A stretch of 23,158 bases of DNA, taken from NCBI RefSeq assembly GCF_018853465.1, contig NZ_JABBOU010000044.1, forward strand, positions 1 to 23,158, in the 5' to 3' direction. Of this stretch, positions 18,194 through 23,158 are shown piece by piece. The stretch is from Acidithiobacillus montserratensis. GTDB lineage: Bacteria; Pseudomonadota; Gammaproteobacteria; Acidithiobacillales; Acidithiobacillaceae. How positions within the stretch are numbered: position 1 is the first letter of the stretch; each line of letters begins with the position of its first letter. A program made the position numbers and the translations under genes. A model generated the notes under the pieces. The model was not told where the DNA came from. It ran no database searches and worked only from the letters and a program-made list of their open reading frames with translations.

Positions 18194-18852
18194 TGCCCAT
18201 ATTGCAAAATCGCCGACTGATTATTTTCGACTGGGACGGCACCCTGATGGACAGTATTTCCACCATCTGTCGCTGCCTGGCCCATGCCTTTGCCTATGCC
18301 GGGTTAGAGGACCGGGGAGAAGCGCAGTACAAGGAAATCATTGGTCTGGGCCTGAACGATGCTTTGGCAGTATTGGCCCCCGAGGCCGACGAAAATCTGC
18401 GTGAGCGGATTCTGGAAGGTTACCGCCATTGTTTTTTCGGAACACCTGCAGCCGCCATGCCGCTGTTTCCGGGGGTTGAGGAAACCCTGTCGGGGCTGGC
18501 AGATGCGGGTTATCAACTGGCTGTGGCTACGGGTAAGGCGCGTCGAGGTCTGGATAAGGTGCTCACTGAAAATCCGCGTCTGGCCGCACTGGTCAGTGCC
18601 AGCCGTTGTGCCGATGAAACCCGCTCCAAGCCGGACCCGCTCATGCTCGAAGAGCTGCTAGATCATTACCAATTGCCGCCGGAAGCCGCCGTCATGGTCG
18701 GTGATACGGTACACGACATGGAAATGGCCGTGGCTGCCGGTGTTTTACCGATCGGCGTCCTCTGCGGTGTGCATGATGGGTCGCGCCTGACCCAGGCGGG
18801 TGCGCAGGTGTGTATACCTGATCCGAGGTTTTTGCTGGGTAAAATGGACTAA
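18190..18852 (+). CDS. HAD-superfamily phosphatase (subfamily IA, Gph-like)
   Basis: 220 residues from ATG 18190. An upstream ATG at 18184 is only 2 nt from the AGGAG at 18177-18181, while 18190 has 8-nt spacing and forms an ATGA overlap with the rluC stop. HAD motif I is FDWDGTLMDS with Asp14 nucleophile and Asp16; motif II is the Thr of VATGK; Lys is in SKPDP; motif IV is MVGDTVHDM. The cap lies between motifs I and II (subfamily IA), as in phosphoglycolate phosphatase. The rluC-HAD pairing is common in gammaproteobacteria. The substrate cannot be fixed from sequence. The last 108 bp overlap the convergent MFS gene. Confidence 0.88.
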   Translation: MMPILQNRRLIIFDWDGTLMDSISTICRCLAHAFAYAGLEDRGEAQYKEIIGLGLNDALAVLAPEADENLRERILEGYRHCFFGTPAAAMPLFPGVEETLSGLADAGYQLAVATGKARRGLDKVLTENPRLAALVSASRCADETRSKPDPLMLEELLDHYQLPPEAAVMVGDTVHDMEMAVAAGVLPIGVLCGVHDGSRLTQAGAQVCIPDPRFLLGKMD

Positions 18853-20160
18853 ACGGTTTTTCTCACCGGCGATCAACTCCAGACTTTGACGGGCAGGCTC
18901 AGGCAAGAGCAACGTCAAAAGCAGTCCGAGCATGCTGAAGACGAATGTGAGCAAGAGCGTATTTTCTATACCCATTGCTTGCAGCAAAACAGGGAACAGA
19001 AACACGCCAATAAAAGCGCCAATCTTGGCGGTGCCAGCAGAAATACCTGCGGCAGTGCTGCGTAAATGTGCCGGATAAATTTCCGAGGCCAGTACGAAGG
19101 TGGTGGTATTGGGGCCGAATTCTGCAAAAAAGTAGCTGACGGCATATAAAGCCATAAAAACAGCAAAATCTCCAGTAATATCAGGGATAATACCAATAGT
19201 CAGAAACGCCATTCCCATACACAAAAAACCTATCCACTGCAAACGGCGGTGGCCAATCCGGTCCAGGGTCAATGCCGCCAGAAAATAACCGGGAACTGCA
19301 GCAATGGCGAATACAATCCAGCTCCAGGCAATATTGGCCATCAATCCACCCTGCGGAGCTAGGGCGTGCATAATCATGGGCGTCGAAATGGTGTTGCCAT
19401 AATACGCATAATCAAAAGCAAACCAGGCTCCGGCGGTGCCCAGCAAATACCGCCAATAATGGCGCAGCGGCTTCGGAGAAGCGGCGTTTACCTCGTTTTG
19501 CTGTGGTGTTACGGGCCTTGCCCGATGCAGCCAGCGCGGTGACTCCGGCATGCCGCGCCGCATCCAGTAAGCACCCAGAGCCGGAAGCGCGCCCAAACCC
19601 AGCATGATGCGCCAGGCCAGATCATGATCAATTTGTGCAGCCAGCAAGGCCAGAGCAATACCCGGCCCGATCAATACACCCAGCGCCTGAAAGGAAAAAG
19701 TCAGCCCTACCAATAGTCCACGATTGGCTCTATTGGCATATTCACTCATAATCACCGACGACAAGGGGTAATCTCCCCCCACCCCCAGTCCGAGAATAAA
19801 GCGAAATATAATCAAAGTGGTAATATCATTGGCGCAAGCCGAGCCGAGTGCTCCCAGCACCATCAGCAGGGCTTCAACACCATATATTTTCCGCCGTCCG
19901 TAAATATCCGCAATTCTGCCGAAAAAATAGGCACCAAAAAGCACTGCAATCAGAGAAATGGAACCGATCAATCCCATCATGAAGGCATCGAGATGCCATT
20001 CCTGCCGAATCAAGGCCAAGGCATAACCAATGATGAATAAATCGTAGGCTGCCGAAAAAAATCCCAGTCCGGCGGTTAACATGGTTTTCAGGTGAAAAAG
20101 TCCGAGAGTAGCCTCATTCAGCTCGACTATAGACGAAAAGGTGGTGTTTGCTGATTTCAT
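18745..20160 (-). CDS. MFS transporter of the sugar/phosphate:H+ symporter type
   Basis: 471 residues with about 12 membrane helices and the MFS loop signature GRIADIYGRRK (81-91). The segment starting GGDYPLSSVIMSEYAN (128) closely resembles the Pht1/Pho84 phosphate:H+ symporter signature. After the last helix comes LLPEPARQSLE and then a charged tail of about 45 residues, most of which is encoded antisense to the 3' end of the HAD gene. Inner-membrane permease; phosphate or an organic anion is the likely substrate, a sugar cannot be excluded. GAGG lies about 5 nt before the ATG. A good promoter sits about 190 bp upstream, giving a long leader. Confidence 0.88.
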   Translation of the reverse strand: MKSANTTFSSIVELNEATLGLFHLKTMLTAGLGFFSAAYDLFIIGYALALIRQEWHLDAFMMGLIGSISLIAVLFGAYFFGRIADIYGRRKIYGVEALLMVLGALGSACANDITTLIIFRFILGLGVGGDYPLSSVIMSEYANRANRGLLVGLTFSFQALGVLIGPGIALALLAAQIDHDLAWRIMLGLGALPALGAYWMRRGMPESPRWLHRARPVTPQQNEVNAASPKPLRHYWRYLLGTAGAWFAFDYAYYGNTISTPMIMHALAPQGGLMANIAWSWIVFAIAAVPGYFLAALTLDRIGHRRLQWIGFLCMGMAFLTIGIIPDITGDFAVFMALYAVSYFFAEFGPNTTTFVLASEIYPAHLRSTAAGISAGTAKIGAFIGVFLFPVLLQAMGIENTLLLTFVFSMLGLLLTLLLPEPARQSLELIAGEKNRLVHFTQQKPRIRYTHLRTRLGQARPIMHTAEDADR

Positions 20161-20330
20161 ATACCTCGACGAACGTATGAGAACGGAATAGGGTGACTTG
20201 CAGACAGGAGAATTTCGCGCTGACTATCTGTCTGCAACAATCACTTCAACTGGATGCGCTGGATATTCTGCCATTTTCGTTGCGGCGATCATCCAGACAT
20301 TGCGGGTATGCAAAGCATAGTCGGCACCCT

Positions 20331-20351
20331 GCGTCAAAAAAAATTTGACGC
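20331..20351. promoter_or_regulatory. Operator-like palindrome at the MFS transcription start
   Basis: Perfect 8-bp arms GCGTCAAA (20331-20338) and TTTGACGC (20344-20351) around five A residues. It begins 2 bp downstream of the -10 hexamer of the minus-strand promoter, so a bound dimer would block initiation. There is no U-tract, so it is not a terminator for either strand. Confidence 0.6.
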
Positions 20352-20352
20352 G

Positions 20353-20381
20353 AGGATAAAGTTTACCCTGGCAACTGTCAA
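20353..20381 (-). promoter_or_regulatory. Sigma70 promoter for the MFS gene
   Basis: Minus strand: consensus -35 TTGACA (20376-20381), a 17-bp spacer and -10 TATCCT (20353-20358). Predicted start near 20346, inside the palindrome. Confidence 0.65.
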
Positions 20382-20541
20382 ATAAATTGTAGAGTTTTTA
20401 GCTGAATGATGATGTCACATTTTCATCAGGCCACAGATTATCCCTGTTGATAATAGATAACTACCTGACTTTGAACTCTGGCAGACGGGTAAAGATGCCG
20501 TGATTGTCTGCTGGAATGCTGCCAAATTGGAGGCCTCACAC

Positions 20542-20640
20542 ATGGATCAAGAAGGACAGTACGCGGAAGCCAAAGCTCTCCTGAAGCTGCTGTTGATCAG
20601 CGGTTTTATAACATTGGTGTCAAACAGCGTGCAAAAATAG
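20542..20640 (+). CDS. Possible 32-residue small protein
   Basis: ATG at 20542 preceded by a perfect GGAGG (20529-20533) at 8-nt spacing, an ideal ribosome-binding site. The product starts MDQEGQYAEAKALLKLLLIS and has a polar N-terminus, a short hydrophobic stretch (about residues 13-27, ALLKLLLISGFITLV) that could enter a membrane, and the end SNSVQK. It lies upstream of the toxin-antitoxin pair and on the same strand, but that pair has its own promoter. I do not recognise it. It could be a small membrane peptide, a type I toxin-like peptide, or the head of a truncated gene. Confidence 0.4.
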   Translation: MDQEGQYAEAKALLKLLLISGFITLVSNSVQK

Positions 20641-20682
20641 CCAGAATTGGGTGGAAAGTAGCGTGGATGGTCAAAGCGTTCG

Positions 20683-20710
20683 TTGGGTAGCATCTCTTTT
20701 GTGCTATAGT
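20683..20710 (+). promoter_or_regulatory. Promoter of the toxin-antitoxin pair
   Basis: TTGGGT (20683-20688), a 16-bp spacer and TATAGT (20705-20710), preceded by TGC as an extended -10. The predicted start near 20717 lies about 30 nt before the antitoxin ATG. Direct repeats of GTGCATG (20709-20715 and 20725-20731) straddle the start and may be the autoregulatory operator. Confidence 0.6.
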
Positions 20711-20745
20711 GCATGAGTGCAGTGGTGCATGTCATGGAGGCTATC

Positions 20746-21003
20746 ATGCAGAATGTTAAAACGATTGGGAGCAATGGCCAGATTTCTTTTGGCAAACGGT
20801 ATGCGGGTCGTCACGTATCAGTGGAAGAGCAAGAGCCCGGGGTATGGTTGGTACGAACCGTGAAGATAATCCCTGACAATGAGCTTTGGCTGAACACGCC
20901 CAAGGCGCAAAGCGATCTGCAACGTGCTATGGCCTGGGCATCGGCGCATCCGGCGGATGATACCGACACTCGGCACGCTTTGGATCAAATGATTCGTGGG
21001 TGA
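20746..21003 (+). CDS. Putative antitoxin, AbrB/MazE-like
   Basis: 85 residues from ATG 20746, which has GGAGG 5 nt upstream; an in-frame ATG at 20713 lacks a ribosome-binding site. Residues 1-45, with KTIGSNGQISFGKRYAGRHV and VWLVRTVKIIP, have the short beta-strand pattern and the G-x-I-x-x-G-K-like element of swapped-hairpin AbrB/MazE DNA-binding domains. The rest is an acidic/Ala-rich tail (SDLQRAMAWASAHPADD) suited to toxin binding. It overlaps the next gene by 8 bp. The family assignment is by eye from pattern and context; it is likely to repress its own promoter and neutralise the product of the next gene. Confidence 0.6.
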   Translation: MQNVKTIGSNGQISFGKRYAGRHVSVEEQEPGVWLVRTVKIIPDNELWLNTPKAQSDLQRAMAWASAHPADDTDTRHALDQMIRG

Positions 21004-21307
21004 TCAGGTTCGTTTGGACCTGAATAATCCAGTATTCCAGGAAAACCTGCTTGCCTTGCCCAAGCCAGAACGTCATTCGGCCCTGGAGACCTTGAGAAAG
21101 ATTTTGCACATGACCTGGGATCAGGTCTACCGGGATAAGGGGCTGCGATGGGAAAAAATTCTGAGCGTGACGCCGCCCAAAGGTATTGCTGCCATCTACT
21201 CGCTACGGATCACGCAATCCCGCAGGGCGACCGCCTTCCGAGATGGAGACTACTTGCGTTTTTTAACCATTGCTCCGGACCACGATGCAACTTACGGTAA
21301 GAAATGA
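20996..21307 (+). CDS. Putative toxin, RelE/ParE-like
   Basis: 103 residues starting at GTG 20996, which overlaps the antitoxin stop by 8 bp. The size, basic character and two-part architecture (helical N-terminal region ERHSALETLRKIL; beta-rich C-terminal half IAAIYSLRITQSRRATAFRDGDYLRFLTI) resemble RelE/ParE/HigB toxins, where basic residues on the beta sheet contact mRNA and a C-terminal His follows (PDHD). A ribosome-dependent mRNase activity is inferred, not visible. The order antitoxin then toxin with overlapping frames is typical of type II systems. Confidence 0.55.
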   Translation: MGDQVRLDLNNPVFQENLLALPKPERHSALETLRKILHMTWDQVYRDKGLRWEKILSVTPPKGIAAIYSLRITQSRRATAFRDGDYLRFLTIAPDHDATYGKK

Positions 21308-21319
21308 GATGAAACGAGA

Positions 21320-21463
21320 ATGTCGCGTTGGCTCACGGGGATCTCACCGGGTTCCATCCGCAATGAACAGCAAAAAGAGGTTAAAAGACTGGTTGAAGAA
21401 AGTGGGGCATGGCGCGGTACTCTCATGCAGCAGAGAGGTGAGGTAATCCTAACCGTATTATGA
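21320..21463 (+). CDS. Possible 47-residue ORF downstream of the toxin
   Basis: Starts 12 bp after the toxin stop: MSRWLTGISPGSIRNEQQKE, continuing VKRLVEESGAWRGTLMQQRG and ending EVILTVL. The ribosome-binding site is weak (GAGA only). It is mildly hydrophilic with a central amphipathic helix. I do not recognise it. It may be a third member of the toxin-antitoxin operon or a gene remnant. A 5-bp hairpin (ACCGT/ACGGT, 21452-21467) covers its stop codon. Confidence 0.3.
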   Translation: MSRWLTGISPGSIRNEQQKEVKRLVEESGAWRGTLMQQRGEVILTVL

Positions 21464-21730
21464 CGGTGTGATAAATAAGGTGCATTTTTGGCCACGGTAA
21501 GTATGTTCTCAGCCTCCTCCCGGCGTTGCAATACTGAATTTTTTGTTATGCGCAGGTCATCGAAGACGAGCCGAGTACGGAAGCAGAGGATCCGCATTAT
21601 TAGCGCGATTGCAATCGGAAATTTTTGGACACAGGGAAAAATACCCTGCCACTTTATCCCACATCAACCCGCATCAGGTATGGCCCAACCGGCTGTTTTC
21701 AAGGTGATACCACTTTGTACTAGCATCGTG
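21464..21730. other. Unassigned 267-bp stretch between the TA region and the tRNA
   Basis: No supported gene. It contains a perfect 12-bp palindrome CGATTGCAATCG (21606-21617), a small CAGGG/CCCTG hairpin (21632-21648), and a frame ending QVIEDEPSTEAEDPHY then stop near 21594-21603 that looks like a protein C-terminus without its upstream part, perhaps a relic. Confidence 0.35.
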
Positions 21731-21815
21731 TGGTGCGAAAGGGGAGACTCGAACTCCCACGCCGTGCGGCGCTGGAACCTAAATCCAGTGCGTCTACCAA
21801 TTCCGCCACTCTCGC
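21731..21815 (-). tRNA. tRNA-Leu (anticodon UAG)
   Basis: Minus-strand 85-nt gene starting GCGAGAGTGGCGGAATTGGT with a 7-bp acceptor stem closed against CTTTCGC, an anticodon loop reading GGATTTAGGTTCC (anticodon TAG), a long class II variable arm, T-arm GTTCGAGTC, discriminator A and encoded CCA. It decodes CUA and other CUN leucine codons. A promoter lies just upstream. Confidence 0.96.
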
Positions 21816-21824
21816 ATACGCGCT

Positions 21825-21853
21825 ATCTTATGCGTTATAGACCCTGACGACAA
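21825..21853 (-). promoter_or_regulatory. Promoter of tRNA-Leu
   Basis: Minus strand: TTGTCG (21848-21853), 17-bp spacer, TAAGAT (21825-21830), 9 bp before the mature tRNA 5' end. The promoter lies within the spacer that also carries the leader of the divergent hypothetical gene. Confidence 0.6.
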
Positions 21854-21870
21854 TCATCGGAGTGCCGCCC

Positions 21871-22497
21871 ATGAGCAAGACCCAGCAATCCCAGCGCTTA
21901 CGCCGTTTGCTGGCAGTGGAATCGGCGCGGATCATGGCAGAGGAGGGGGTCGTGGATTTTCGGGTGGCCAAGGAAAAAGCGGCGCGACGCTTAGGAGCGG
22001 GGGGGGATGCCCGGCACCACTGGCCGAATAACAGTGAAGTGGAAGTGGAGCTGCAGGCCCGACTGAATCTTTTTCATGGCCCGGATCATGCCGCAGATCT
22101 GCGACAACTGCGCGAACAGGCACTGCAAGCCATGTTGTGGCTAGAGGACTTTCAGCCGCGTCTGACAGGGCCGGTGCTGAGTGGCACCGCGACCCGACAT
22201 GGGGTTATCACCTTGCACCTGTTTGTGGATACGCCGGAGAGCGTGATTTTCTTTTTGATGGACCAGAAAACGCCCTACGAAGAAAGCTGGCAGCGCCTGC
22301 ATTTCGGTGATGCTCCGGCGGAAGATTATCCCTGCCTGAAAGTAGAGCATGGCGGGGCGGAAATCCGGCTGGTCATTTTTGGTCTGGACGAAGATCGCCG
22401 TAGTCCGGCTTCACCGGTGGACGGCAAGCCCCTTAAACGTATCGGGGTAGCGCCATTACGCAAGCTGCTGGATGAAACGCAATGCAGTGCGGTCTAA
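21871..22497 (+). CDS. Conserved hypothetical protein
   Basis: 208 residues from ATG 21871, with GGAG 8 nt upstream (an in-frame GTG at 21862 overlaps that site). It resembles a conserved but uncharacterised beta/gammaproteobacterial family: an N-terminal helical part (RLRRLLAVESARIMAEEGV...VAKEKAARRLG) with the element ARIMAEEGVVDFRVAKEKAA, then a mixed alpha/beta domain with LTGPVLSGTATRHGVITLHL and the end SPVDGKPLKRIG. The second half has a nucleotidyltransferase-like look, but I see no clear catalytic GS...DxD motif, so function is left open. Cytosolic. It faces the DMT transporter gene, 33 bp away, and is divergent from tRNA-Leu. Confidence 0.85.
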   Translation: MSKTQQSQRLRRLLAVESARIMAEEGVVDFRVAKEKAARRLGAGGDARHHWPNNSEVEVELQARLNLFHGPDHAADLRQLREQALQAMLWLEDFQPRLTGPVLSGTATRHGVITLHLFVDTPESVIFFLMDQKTPYEESWQRLHFGDAPAEDYPCLKVEHGGAEIRLVIFGLDEDRRSPASPVDGKPLKRIGVAPLRKLLDETQCSAV

Positions 22498-22530
22498 GGG
22501 TGTCTGTTCCGCTTTTTCCCTGATACCAGT

Positions 22531-23158
22531 TTATTCCTGGCCTGTGGGCAGAATGGCGGATTTTTGTTCCTGGGGACGCAAATGCTGCCAACTGACCAGG
22601 GCCAGAGCGATGAAAATGCAGACCATACCCACAGCCTCCCAGCCCCCGGGCGTTTCTCCCAATTGCAGCCAGGCGGCGATCACGCCAATGAGAGGGGCGG
22701 CCAGGGTGCCCATTCCGGCAATGCCGGAAGGCAGTTTTTGCAGGGCGTAGGCCCAGAGAAAGTAAGCCAGAGCAGTTCCAGGAATCGCGTTATAGAGCAG
22801 GGCACCGACAAAAACCGGAGTCCAGTGAATAGTCAGCGGGTCAATCAACAGGGTCATGACGACCAGTCCAAGGCCGCCAAAAATGGTCTGCCAGAGGGTG
22901 CTGTTGAATAAATCCATGCCGGGGGGCGCATAACGCTTTTGCCAGAGGGCCGAGGCCGCCCATAAAATGCCGGAAATCAGGGCAATCACACTCCCTGCCC
23001 ATTCGCCGCTGAAACTCCAGGGCTTGAGAATGGCGATCAGACCCAAAAGCGCCAGTACCACCGCCGGCCACTGCCAGCCGTGGAGTTTTTCGCCCAGCAA
23101 GGGCCAGGCGAACACGATCAGCCAGAGCGGCATCATGTAGACGAGAATGGCGGTTTTT
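22531..23158 (-). CDS. DMT/EamA-family transporter, C-terminal part (cut by right window edge)
   Basis: About 208 residues are visible, open through the right edge (KTAILVYMMPLWLIVFAWPL at the cut), so the true start lies outside. About seven hydrophobic helices are seen, with the EamA repeat pattern: WLIVFAWPLLGEKL near the end of the first half, and GTALAYFLWAYALQKLPSG, then LAAPLIGVIAAWLQLGETP, in the second half. Members export amino acids, nucleosides or other metabolites across the inner membrane; the substrate is unknown. The C-terminal tail HLRPQEQKSAILPTGQE is cytoplasmic. Confidence 0.88.
   Translation of the reverse strand, partial: KTAILVYMMPLWLIVFAWPLLGEKLHGWQWPAVVLALLGLIAILKPWSFSGEWAGSVIALISGILWAASALWQKRYAPPGMDLFNSTLWQTIFGGLGLVVMTLLIDPLTIHWTPVFVGALLYNAIPGTALAYFLWAYALQKLPSGIAGMGTLAAPLIGVIAAWLQLGETPGGWEAVGMVCIFIALALVSWQHLRPQEQKSAILPTGQE

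Larger units (their letters stand above)
20161..20541. other. 381-bp intergenic region upstream of the MFS gene
   Basis: AT-rich relative to neighbours and without a supported gene. It contains the minus-strand promoter and palindrome listed separately, and the leader of the MFS transcript (about 186 nt). The right half (20400-20540) is presumably the upstream region of the 32-codon ORF, but no convincing plus-strand promoter was found. Confidence 0.5.

Noticed and set aside
20375..20393. Pho-box-like CTGTCAAATAAATTGT near the MFS promoter
   Set aside because: Only one half-site is good, the second is offset by 12 bp rather than 11, and orientation relative to the promoter is wrong.
20547..20795. 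82-codon minus-strand frame over the toxin-antitoxin promoter
   Set aside because: Overlaps a good plus-strand promoter and both plus-strand starts; composition does not look like a protein.
21292..21597. 101-codon minus-strand frame opposite the 47-codon ORF
   Set aside because: No ribosome-binding site or recognisable domain; likely chance frame, though the plus-strand alternative is itself weak.
21488..21847. 119-codon plus-strand frame running through the tRNA-Leu gene
   Set aside because: It reads the antisense of a tRNA (the familiar RGDSNSHAVRRWNLNPVRLP-type false peptide) and has no support as a gene.

Overview
The window looks like chromosomal DNA of an acidophilic sulfur- or iron-oxidising gammaproteobacterium-like organism, most probably Acidithiobacillus or a close relative. 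The support is a sulfide:quinone oxidoreductase-type flavoprotein next to a DUF1641 protein, a gamma-proteobacterial rne / rluC / HAD-phosphatase arrangement, and a zinc-type GluRS. The genus is inferred from gene content; no similarity search was run. Most of the window is densely packed housekeeping sequence. One gene-poor patch (about 20.2-21.7 kb) has accessory character.

Layout. (1) 1-5136, minus strand: a four-gene operon transcribed GH15 glucoamylase/glucodextranase -> SDR glucose-dehydrogenase-like -> GMC oxidoreductase with a cysteine cluster -> MFS transporter (cut by the left edge). Two of the junctions are 4-bp ATGA stop/start overlaps. The gene order suggests release of glucose from a glucan, its oxidation, and product transport. 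(2) 5244-7444, minus strand: SQR-like flavoprotein, a strong intrinsic terminator, then a DUF1641 protein, which would be expressed by read-through. (3) 7667-11625, minus strand: bifunctional penicillin-binding protein 1A followed 26 bp later by a class I photolyase. (4) 11721-14585, plus strand: gltX-cysS, divergent from the PBP gene across a spacer with an 11-bp perfect inverted repeat. (5) 14588-17041, minus strand: RNase E, meeting cysS tail to tail with 2 bp between stop codons. Its leader contains a long stem-loop just before the start codon. (6) 17240-18852, plus strand: rluC and a translationally coupled HAD phosphatase. (7) 18745-20160, minus strand: an MFS transporter carrying a Pht1-type phosphate-permease signature; its 3' end overlaps the HAD gene antisense by 108 bp. 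A promoter with an operator-like palindrome lies upstream.

(8) 20161-21730 is the accessory-looking patch: a 32-codon ORF with a perfect Shine-Dalgarno, a promoter, an 8-bp-overlapping antitoxin/toxin-like gene pair, a 47-codon ORF directly behind the toxin, and unassigned sequence with a 12-bp palindrome. It is bounded on the right by a tRNA-Leu(UAG) gene (21731-21815, minus). (9) 21871-23158: a conserved hypothetical protein gene facing a DMT/EamA exporter cut by the right edge.

No CRISPR array, insertion sequence, rRNA or replication origin was seen. The strongest candidates for unreported biology are the glucan-oxidation operon with a possible Fe-S GMC enzyme, the divergent toxin-antitoxin pair with its flanking small ORFs, and the RNase E leader structure.
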